Below are positions 1 to 5,406 of a stretch of 6,170 bases of DNA, in pieces. Position 1 is the first letter of the stretch. The number at the start of each line of letters is the position of its first letter. The notes under the pieces are model-generated. The model made no database searches and had not been told where the DNA came from. It saw only the letters and a list, made by a program, of their open reading frames with translations. The DNA lies in NCBI GenBank assembly GCA_021780625.1, contig JAJXYI010000228.1:1-6170 (forward strand), written 5' to 3'. Origin of the DNA: a bacterium (GTDB lineage: Bacteria > Verrucomicrobiota > Verrucomicrobiae > Opitutales > Opitutaceae). The translations under genes were made by a program, and so were the position numbers.

Positions 1-606
1 GGTCTGATATTCGATCGGGCGGCAGCCGCCGCTCACGAAACCTCACGCTGGGACAGTTCCGTCTTCTACCAGATCTTCCTCGCCTGCCGCATCGTCGCCG
101 CTGGGGGACACCTCGCCACACTCGCGATCACGGCGGTACGCAAGGACATTCAGGTTGAGGGCCGTAAGGTCGGGAACTACGAGTCGCGCTGGGCGAAGGA
201 AGGGTGGTCGTTCGCGCCGCGGCACACCGGCCTGGATTCGGTCGCGGCGGTGACTGCCGACGCCATACTTCCCCTGGTGCCCCCAGGGCGCCGAGGGGCC
301 CTCGCGCGGCGAATCGGAACGCAGATCATCCTCTTCAGCTACCTCCACTGGTTGCTGGAGTACCGACGGGTGGTGGGTTGGCCGGTGGCGGTGGGGGTCG
401 CCCGCGGGGCGCGTCCGGCGCGAAGCATGTCGGGGCTGCCCGTCAGCCCGCTGAGCAGGATGTGGCTACGGGTCGTGTACGCGGCAGTGACCGTGGCCGG
501 CCTCACGCTGCCCCGCCGTCTGGGTCAGCGTGTCGGCGGGCGGATCGCGGGGCTCGCAAGGCGGCTCGGCCAGTCCGCCGACCGTCATGGGGGAGCGCGT
601 GCCTGA
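1..606 (+). CDS. Glycosyltransferase family 2, C-terminal part (5' end outside window)
   Basis: The frame is open from base 1 to a TGA at 604-606, giving 201 residues with no start, so the N-terminal GT-A catalytic domain with its DXD motif lies upstream. What is visible begins with a stretch resembling the acceptor-side end of family-2 transferases: a D-R-A-A-A run, then HETSRWDSSVFYQIFLACRI, where the W/D-x-x-V-F-Y-Q pattern and the hydrophobic helix 'FLACRIVAAGG' are typical. It continues with a VRKDIQVEG segment and a roughly 120-residue mostly helical tail containing ILFSYLHWLLEYRRVVGW and a basic C-terminus rich in R and G. Family members transfer a sugar from a nucleotide donor to a lipid-linked glycan at the inner membrane; donor and acceptor cannot be read here. 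The neighbouring polymerase and glycosyltransferases support a role in repeat-unit assembly. Assignment rests on remembered family resemblance of the C-terminal half only. Confidence 0.7.
   Translation, partial: GLIFDRAAAAAHETSRWDSSVFYQIFLACRIVAAGGHLATLAITAVRKDIQVEGRKVGNYESRWAKEGWSFAPRHTGLDSVAAVTADAILPLVPPGRRGALARRIGTQIILFSYLHWLLEYRRVVGWPVAVGVARGARPARSMSGLPVSPLSRMWLRVVYAAVTVAGLTLPRRLGQRVGGRIAGLARRLGQSADRHGGARA
589..595 (+). promoter_or_regulatory. Ribosome-binding site deciding the GTG start of the CgeB-like gene
   Basis: The purine run GGGGGAG ends 3 nt before GTG 599. The competing in-frame ATG at 587 lies just upstream of this run and has only pyrimidine-rich sequence before it. The run therefore favours initiation at 599, although the 3-nt spacing is short. 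Confidence 0.4.
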
Positions 607-1624
607 TCGCGTCCTGATCGTTGGTGCGCTTGCCGCAGAATCGCTCGAGACGAGCTACGCCCGCGCATTCGATCACCTCGGGTGGGCGGTTGATCGGTGG
701 GATCCTGTTTCCAATGTTGGCTCGCGTGCGCGGGGTTTGCTTGCCGGGCGGATCTTCGCCCGTTTCGTGCGCGTCGAACCGTGGGTGCGCAAGGCCAACG
801 CAGACCTTCTGCGGCTGGTGGCGGCAAGCGGGCCGTCGCTCATCCTGGTGATCGGTACGGAAGGCGTCAGGCCAGGCAGCCTCGGGCAGATCCGAGCCCG
901 CCATCCACGCGTGCCAGTATACTGCCTCTACCCCGACAGCCCCCATAGCCTGGACGCGGACCGCATTCTGTGTTTGCCGCTGTTCACCAGGGTGACAGTG
1001 TCCTCACCCGACTGGGTCGCTACCATGACGCGGCTTGGGGGCCGAGAGGTGGGCTATCTGCCGTTCGCCGCAGACACCCTGTACCACGTCCCGACAGGGG
1101 AGCAGGGCCGAGCCGACCAGAACCTCGGATTCATCGGGACGTGGCGGCCCGAGCGCGAGCAGGTCCTCGAGGCGCTGGCCGATTTGGGGCTGCACATCTG
1201 GGGCGGAGGCTACTGGCGTTGGCGAACACGCTCGGGCTCTACCCTACGGCGTTGCTGGGTCGGCGGGCCGGCCATCGGGCAAGGTTTCGTGGAGGCGTGC
1301 GCCCAGACCCGGATCATGCTCAACATCCTCGATGTCACGAGCTGGCCCGGGCCGAACATGCGCGCCTTCGAGCTGGCCGCCTGCGGTGCGTTCGCGCTCA
1401 CCGAGCGGACGACGCCGTTCACCGAGATCTTTCCGGAAGGGACCGCCTCGGCATGCTTCAGCTCGGTGGCCGAGGCTCGGGACAAGGCCCGCTTCTACCT
1501 TGCCAACGGAGGCGCACGAGTGAAAATTGGCCAGGCGGCCCACAGGATCGCGACCGAAGCCGGGCACACGTACCTGAACCGTGCGGAGCAGATCGTGCGC
1601 TGGGTCGCCGAAGATGCCAGCTGA
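599..1624 (+). CDS. CgeB-like glycosyltransferase (GT-B, Glyco_trans_1_2 type)
   Basis: Predicted 341 aa, in the usual 330-400 aa range for the family. The N-terminus, RVLIVGALAAESLETSYARA, is a Rossmann-type beta-strand and loop followed by 'AFDHLGWAV'. The middle has a second strand 'SLILVIGTEG' and the 'VPVYCLYPDSPHSLD' segment expected of CgeB/YkvP-like proteins. The C-terminal nucleotide-sugar half opens with GFIGTWRPERE (residues 177 on), and carries PNMRAFELAACG (residues 252-263) with R255 and E258, matching the conserved R-x-F-E and acidic residue of PF13524-type domains, then a terminal helix. CgeB was named from Bacillus spore maturation, but relatives are common in glycan loci, and this context argues for a sugar transferase. 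The start is GTG 599, overlapping the previous stop by 8 nt; ATG 587 would add four residues. Donor and acceptor are unknown. Confidence 0.75.
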   Translation: MPDRVLIVGALAAESLETSYARAFDHLGWAVDRWDPVSNVGSRARGLLAGRIFARFVRVEPWVRKANADLLRLVAASGPSLILVIGTEGVRPGSLGQIRARHPRVPVYCLYPDSPHSLDADRILCLPLFTRVTVSSPDWVATMTRLGGREVGYLPFAADTLYHVPTGEQGRADQNLGFIGTWRPEREQVLEALADLGLHIWGGGYWRWRTRSGSTLRRCWVGGPAIGQGFVEACAQTRIMLNILDVTSWPGPNMRAFELAACGAFALTERTTPFTEIFPEGTASACFSSVAEARDKARFYLANGGARVKIGQAAHRIATEAGHTYLNRAEQIVRWVAEDAS

Positions 1625-3080
1625 AAGTCTGCGCCGGCGTGCACGCCGCGCTTGGGCGGTTCTCATTGTGGGTCTTGCGCTGCAGGCTGCCCTGCTGCCG
1701 CTGTTGTCAGCGAAGGCGGTGCCGTGGCAGGCACAGACCGCCGGGTTGCTCGCAGGTGCGGTCGCGCTCGTGCCGCTCGCCCGCTGGTGGGCCCGCGGAG
1801 ATCGCACCGCGCCGATGTTCGAGCTGATCTGTGTGGCCTATCTCGTGCAGTTCTACCAACCGCTCTTTCACCAGGCCAACGGGGTCTGGGTCGTGCAGGG
1901 GCACGTGTGGCTCGATTGGTCGACGACGACACGGGCCCTGCTCCTTGTGGCCCTCGGGGTTGCGTGTTTGATCCTCGGGCACGAGATTGCGAAGCGCAGC
2001 TTCAAGGGGCTTCCGGCGATCGACTTGCCAATCTGGAGGCGCCGGCGTAGTTGGTTTGTCGCATTTGCCCTCCTGGTTGGCGTGGGCGGCGTCGCGCTCA
2101 GCGGTAGAGTCAGCGGCGGCGCCGGACTGGCCGCGCTGGTGCGTCTTGCGGAGGTGCAGCTCTACGTCCTCATCGCGCTGCTGGTGTTCTGGGGTTTCTC
2201 TTTGCCTGGCGGTCAACTGTGGGCGAAGGTGCTCGCGTTGGTTGTCACAGTGTTGTTTGCGGTTGTCGGTCTGGCGACGGGCATGCTCGAGCAGGCGGTG
2301 CTGCCGTTGATCGTCTTCGTGGTTGCCCTGTGGCAGACGCGCCGCCGTCTTCCGTGGCGGCTCGCCTTGGCAGGCGTTGTCGTGGTGGTCCTGCTCAACT
2401 CGGTTAAGGGGGAGTACCGAGAAGTGGCATGGGTGGGCGGTCGCAACCTCGGGTTTTTCGACAAGGTGGCGACCTGGGTCTCGCTTGCGGGCAGAGGTGC
2501 GGCTGGCGTGGCCGAGCACCGGCAGGAGCCGTTGAGGGAGTGGCTGAGCGCGTCGCTCTCCCGATTCGACCTCCTGCATAGGTTCTCTTTCGTCATTCGG
2601 ATGACGCCGGATCCGTTGCCCTACTATCACGGTCTGACCTATGAATACCTGGCGGTAGCTGCCGTGCCGCGCCTGTTGTGGCCCGACAAACCGACCGCCT
2701 CCCAATCCAACAGGGTTGTCGACACAGACTACGGCTTCTTGAACGACTTGGAATCATCCACGGTGATCGGAATTGGAATGCTCCCGGAGGCCTACGCCAA
2801 CTTCGGCGCCGCCGGGGTGGTCGTCATCCTCTTTCTTCAAGGCGCGCTTTTCGGGCTGCTGGACCGCCTTCTCAACAGTCCGCGCAGCGAAGGAGGCCGG
2901 GCCATCTACATCTGGACGATGGTGTTCTTCCTCAACGGGATCGGGTCCTGGGCGGCCATCCTCTTTGGGGCGCTGTTGCAGAACGTCCTGGTGAACGCGG
3001 CCTTGTTGCGCCCGTTCGCAGCTGGTTTTCGGGGGTCCGCACCTCCTGTCCGCATCGTCGTAGGTGTGGGTGGGGGCTAA
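1614..3080 (+). CDS. Wzy-like polysaccharide repeat-unit polymerase, integral membrane
   Basis: Predicted 488 aa. It is strongly hydrophobic, with about 10-11 plausible membrane segments by eye: near residues 13-33, 42-57, 68-85, 107-122, 147-163, 180-200, 208-227, 229-243, 252-268, 402-420 and 435-455. A basic N-terminus (RRRARR) precedes the first one. Between the ninth and tenth segments lies a large hydrophilic loop with family hallmarks: SRFDLLHRF (D319), PYYHGLTYEYL (H339, G340), PRLLWPDKP (W356-P360), and then G-x-G-M-L-P-E-A-Y-A-N-F-G. This combination is typical of O-antigen-polymerase-like oligosaccharide repeat-unit polymerases, which join undecaprenyl-diphosphate-linked units on the outer face of the inner membrane. 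The ATG at 1614 overlaps the upstream stop by 11 nt, and the basic stretch just before the first helix supports it; an in-frame GTG at 1581 would add 11 residues. Wzy sequences diverge widely, so this is called by topology, loop motifs and context. Confidence 0.72.
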   Translation: MPAESLRRRARRAWAVLIVGLALQAALLPLLSAKAVPWQAQTAGLLAGAVALVPLARWWARGDRTAPMFELICVAYLVQFYQPLFHQANGVWVVQGHVWLDWSTTTRALLLVALGVACLILGHEIAKRSFKGLPAIDLPIWRRRRSWFVAFALLVGVGGVALSGRVSGGAGLAALVRLAEVQLYVLIALLVFWGFSLPGGQLWAKVLALVVTVLFAVVGLATGMLEQAVLPLIVFVVALWQTRRRLPWRLALAGVVVVVLLNSVKGEYREVAWVGGRNLGFFDKVATWVSLAGRGAAGVAEHRQEPLREWLSASLSRFDLLHRFSFVIRMTPDPLPYYHGLTYEYLAVAAVPRLLWPDKPTASQSNRVVDTDYGFLNDLESSTVIGIGMLPEAYANFGAAGVVVILFLQGALFGLLDRLLNSPRSEGGRAIYIWTMVFFLNGIGSWAAILFGALLQNVLVNAALLRPFAAGFRGSAPPVRIVVGVGGG

Positions 3081-3082
3081 GC

Positions 3083-4237
3083 ATGCGGATTCTGCACGTT
3101 ACGGAGGGCCTCCACCCCGACCTCGGGGGACCGGTGCGGAGTGTTGTGACACTCGCCGAGCGGCAGGTGGCGGCCGGCGATTCGGTCACGATCGCCGGGT
3201 TCGGGAGGGAGGGGGCGCAGGAGGTCGCTGTGCCTTCCCGTGTCGCGGTGCTTCGGCTCCAGCCGTTGATCCGGCAGCTCGGGGTTGCCAGCAACGTCCG
3301 CGAGTTGGCCGAGGCGGTGCCGCGGTTTGATGTGATCCACCTGCACGGGTTGTGGCTCCTGCACTGCCGGCTCGCGGCGAGAGTGGCGCTCAAAGCCGGA
3401 AGGCCCTACATCGTGAGTCCGCGGGGAATGCTGTATCGATCCGCGCTCACCGTGTCGAGATGGCGCAAGAGGCTGGCGCTCGTCTTGTACCAGCGCTCGG
3501 TCCTACTGGGTGCGGCTGCGATCCACTGTTCGACCAACGACGAGGTCGCGACTGTTCGTTGCCTCGGAGTCACCACCCCTTGTGCGGTCCTGCCAAATCC
3601 GATCGCAGGTCCCCCGCCGCAGGGTGTTCCTGTCATCGTTCGTGGCCCCGCCCTTGAAGGAAGACGCCTTGCCCTGTTTCTCGGTCGGCTTCACCGGACG
3701 AAGGGCCTCGACCTGCTGCTGCGGGCGTGGGGGCAGGTGCCGGCCGAAACTCGCCGGCCGTGGGCCGTCGTGATCGCCGGGCCGGACGCGGGCGGTTATG
3801 GCGTCGCGCTGCGGCGGCTGGCCGCGTCGCTTGGGCTCACGGATGAGGTGAGGTTTCTCGGCCCGCTCAGTGACGAGGCCAAGTGGGGGTGGCTGGCGAC
3901 GTCGGAGCTATTAGTGGCGCCGTTTCGCGGCGAGAACTTCGGGAACGTGGTGCCCGAGGCGTTGCTGAGCGGGGTGCCGGTCATGGCATCACGAGAGATA
4001 CCGTGGCACTTGCTTGTGGAGGCGGGTGCCGGCTGGTGGCTCCCGCTCGATGAAGGTGATTGGACAAGAGGGCTTTCCGAGGCGCTGGCGATGAATCGCG
4101 AGAGCTTGCGCGCCATGGGTACACGGGGGGCGGACAAGATTCGGCCACTGGTGAGCCCCGAAATAGTCGCGGCGGGCGTTCGGTCGTTGTACGACTGGGC
4201 CGCTGGCGTCGCCCTGCAACCGGCTTTCGTTCGATAG
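3083..4237 (+). CDS. Glycosyltransferase family 4 (GT-B fold)
   Basis: Predicted 384 aa, a normal GT4 length. The N-terminal acceptor domain opens with RILHVTEGLHPDLGGPVRSV, the strand plus glycine-rich loop with the G-G-P signature. It continues with DVIHLHGLW (H86, H88) and SPRGML. The C-terminal donor domain starts at LFLGRLHRTKG (R202, K207, phosphate-contacting in the family) and contains VIAGPDAGGYG, VRFLGPLSD, and the E-x7-E motif ENFGNVVPEALLSG with E284 and E292, which bind the nucleotide sugar in retaining GT4 enzymes. The ATG 3083 has a G-rich ribosome-binding site (3072-3076) 6 nt upstream and sits 2 nt after the polymerase stop, so the two are likely one transcript. The enzyme probably adds a sugar to the lipid-linked repeat unit in the cytoplasm; the sugar cannot be predicted. 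The frame stays open far upstream inside the polymerase gene, but that extension lacks family similarity. Confidence 0.88.
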   Translation: MRILHVTEGLHPDLGGPVRSVVTLAERQVAAGDSVTIAGFGREGAQEVAVPSRVAVLRLQPLIRQLGVASNVRELAEAVPRFDVIHLHGLWLLHCRLAARVALKAGRPYIVSPRGMLYRSALTVSRWRKRLALVLYQRSVLLGAAAIHCSTNDEVATVRCLGVTTPCAVLPNPIAGPPPQGVPVIVRGPALEGRRLALFLGRLHRTKGLDLLLRAWGQVPAETRRPWAVVIAGPDAGGYGVALRRLAASLGLTDEVRFLGPLSDEAKWGWLATSELLVAPFRGENFGNVVPEALLSGVPVMASREIPWHLLVEAGAGWWLPLDEGDWTRGLSEALAMNRESLRAMGTRGADKIRPLVSPEIVAAGVRSLYDWAAGVALQPAFVR

Positions 4238-4258
4238 ACCTCCCGACAAGCCTCCTGG

Positions 4259-4285
4259 GAAGGGCTGGGGCACGATTCCCCCTTC
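4259..4285 (+). terminator. Weak hairpin after the GT4 gene, possible terminator
   Basis: GAAGGG (4259-4264) can pair with CCCTTC (4280-4285), extended by two more G-C pairs across a CT bulge, closing a loop of about nine bases. It starts 21 nt after the TAG of the upstream gene. No T-tract follows, so an intrinsic terminator is uncertain. Confidence 0.25.
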
Positions 4286-4340
4286 GGCCTGCGGGGCGGT
4301 CCTCGGGATCAAGTGGCGTCAAGCGGGCCCGGCTATATGC

Positions 4341-4600
4341 ATCGTGAGCGGTGGGCCGGTGGTCGCGGTGGCGGAGGAAGGCCTCGACTGCGATTGCGCT
4401 CCCAGGGGCACAAGATGCGCAACGTCGCCGCCAGATTGCACGAGGACGAACGGGGCGAGTTCACGCAGCCCGCGCGCGTGTTGCGCGACGACCCAGCTCC
4501 ACGCGACTGGGAGCGGGCCCCACGGCGGCCTGGTGTTTCCGACCGGCCTTTGGCTGTGCATCTGGCGCATCACCTCCAACTTGGTCGACTCTTCTCAGAC
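4341..4600 (+). pseudogene. Possible frameshifted remnant of a GT4 glycosyltransferase N-terminal domain
   Basis: Pieces in two reading frames, in correct order, resemble the acceptor domain of GT4 enzymes. Frame of 4344 gives SGGPVVAVAEEGL (4347-4385), like the G-G-P-x-x-A-V-x-E-L loop and helix. Frame of 4388 gives LRLRSQGHKM (4388-4417), like the 'L-x-x-x-G-H-x-V' turn. The first frame returns with ATSPPDCTRTNGAS (from 4419), and later FPTGLWLCIWRITSNLVD (4536-4589), which resembles the 'F-S-P-x-L-x-x-x-L-x-R-x-x-x-x-x-D' helix preceding the D-x-V-H strand. No matching C-terminal half follows before the acetyltransferase starts. The pattern suggests a truncated gene with two or more small indels. 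This is inference from motif resemblance by eye; each piece is short and the translation is Cys/Arg/Ser-rich, so chance remains possible. Confidence 0.38.
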
Positions 4601-4675
4601 GCAACGGGTAGTCTTGGGCTTACCCGCACGTTCTGATCGCTGGATGCGGAGCGGCTTTGAGCGCAAGGGGGCACA

Positions 4676-5269
4676 ATGCCACCTGAAGGTGTGCGGCTAA
4701 GCGAGTTCTCGAACGAATGGTACAAGCCGGGTCGGAGTCGAGCAGCGAGGTTGCTGTGGCTTCTGATCAGCGCTGTGTTCTTCGACACGTGGGTGCCTTG
4801 GCCGTCATACCTGAAGGCGGCGGTTCTCCGCCTCTTCGGCGCCAAGATCGGGAAAGGCGTCGTTCTCAAGCCACATGTCCGCATCAAGTACCCCTGGAGA
4901 CTCTCTATCGGTGATGATTGCTGGATCGGTGAGGGCGTCTGGATAGACAACCTCGCTCAGGTGTCGCTTGGTAACGACGTGTGCCTCTCGCAACGGTGCA
5001 TGATCGAAACCGGCAACCACGACTGGAGCGATCCACGCTTTGGCCTGATCGTCCGGGGGGTTGTCATCGCTGACGGGGCCTGGGCAGCTGTAGGGTCCCT
5101 GCTGCTCCCGGGCAGTCGACTTGAAGCGCAGGCCGTCCTGGGAGCCGAGTCGGTCCTAACTCACGTGGCCGAGCCGTCTGGAATCTACCTTGGCAATCCG
5201 GCACAGAAGGTCAGGATGCGACACCTTTCGTGGCCCGGGCCCGACGGGCAGAGGCAGAATCGTTTCTGA
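4676..5269 (+). CDS. WcaF-type acetyltransferase, left-handed beta-helix
   Basis: Predicted 197 aa, close to the ~180-200 aa of WcaF-like colanic-acid acetyltransferases. The N-terminus, LSEFSNEWYKPGRSRAARLL, matches the family's start, followed by a hydrophobic helix (LLWLLISAVFFDTW), LKAAVLRLFGAKIGKGVVLK and KYPWRLSIGDDCWIGEGVWI. The repeating hexapeptides [LIV]-G-x-x-x-x form the beta-helix. The segment ETGNHDWSDPRFGL carries the likely catalytic H115. The end, GIYLGNPAQKVRMR, is the usual N-P-A-x-K-V-R closing motif. Members transfer acetyl from acetyl-CoA to a sugar hydroxyl of the repeat unit. One hexapeptide, DGAWAAVGSLLLPG, departs from the common A-W-I-G-A spelling. ATG 4676 has the ribosome-binding site AAGGGGG (4665-4671) 4 nt upstream. 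The symbol wcaF is not assigned because only the family, not the colanic-acid pathway, is supported. Confidence 0.87.
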   Translation: MPPEGVRLSEFSNEWYKPGRSRAARLLWLLISAVFFDTWVPWPSYLKAAVLRLFGAKIGKGVVLKPHVRIKYPWRLSIGDDCWIGEGVWIDNLAQVSLGNDVCLSQRCMIETGNHDWSDPRFGLIVRGVVIADGAWAAVGSLLLPGSRLEAQAVLGAESVLTHVAEPSGIYLGNPAQKVRMRHLSWPGPDGQRQNRF

Positions 5270-5310
5270 TCAACCCGGTCCGTGTCATTTCTTGGCCCGG
5301 GAGATACGTG

Positions 5311-5335
5311 GACGGTCGCATCGGGTTCGACCGTT
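5311..5335 (+). terminator. Inverted repeat in the spacer, possible terminator or mRNA hairpin
   Basis: ACGGTCG (5312-5318) and CGACCGT (5328-5334) form a perfect 7-bp stem with a 9-nt loop, extendable by a G-T pair (5311/5335). A pyrimidine-rich run (TCTCCTTCC) follows. It lies 42 nt after the acetyltransferase stop and ~70 nt before the next gene. The weak T content leaves terminator versus regulatory hairpin open. Confidence 0.4.
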
Positions 5336-5393
5336 CTCCTTCCGCTGGCCTCACCGGACCCTGAGTCGTCGGGATTGCTCGGACGGAGAGGCT

Positions 5394-5400
5394 GGGAGAG
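5394..5400 (+). promoter_or_regulatory. Ribosome-binding site for the CTG-initiated WcaI-like gene
   Basis: GGGAGAG lies 6 nt upstream of CTG 5407, within a longer purine run that continues as AGAAGG to 5406. Its position supports initiation at 5407 rather than at the internal TTG 5440 or GTG 5443. Confidence 0.4.
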
Positions 5401-5406
5401 AGAAGG

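Larger units (their letters stand above)
4238..4675. other. 438-nt gap without an intact gene
   Basis: No frame encodes a convincing intact protein. The three overlapping forward frames and the reverse frame carry Cys/Arg/Ser/Pro-rich, low-complexity translations. The first part holds a weak hairpin near the end of the upstream gene, and the middle holds pieces resembling a glycosyltransferase N-terminus (described separately). The end has a short perfect inverted repeat, CGGGTA at 4605-4610 with TACCCG at 4621-4626, and then the ribosome-binding site of the acetyltransferase. I cannot identify a promoter with confidence. This gap breaks an otherwise tightly packed gene string. Confidence 0.7.

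Noticed and set aside
530..598. Longer start of the CgeB-like gene at 530 or 587
   Set aside because: The start at 530 adds a Ser/Gly-rich stretch that reads the preceding gene out of frame. ATG 587 lacks a ribosome-binding site, though it stays a possible alternative.
970..1827. Forward 285-codon open frame overlapping the CgeB-like and polymerase genes
   Set aside because: Its translation is Arg/Gly/Ala-rich without domain signs, and it covers two convincing genes in other frames.
1707..2705. Long reverse-strand open frame of 332 codons
   Set aside because: It lies opposite the polymerase gene, its translation is rich in R, H, Q and P with no recognisable motif, and such antisense frames are expected in GC-rich coding DNA.
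2678..3082. N-terminal extension of the GT4 gene into the polymerase gene
   Set aside because: The extension is an Arg-rich out-of-frame reading of polymerase sequence, while ATG 3083 begins exactly at the family's first beta-strand and has a ribosome-binding site.
4319..4579. Reverse-strand 86-codon open frame in the gap
   Set aside because: No recognisable motif, no clear ribosome-binding site, and every other gene in the window runs on the + strand.
4313..4700. Overlapping short forward open frames in the gap, considered as intact small genes
   Set aside because: Each translation is low-complexity and lacks a good ribosome-binding site or family resemblance over its whole length; only fragments resemble a glycosyltransferase, so a remnant is the better reading.
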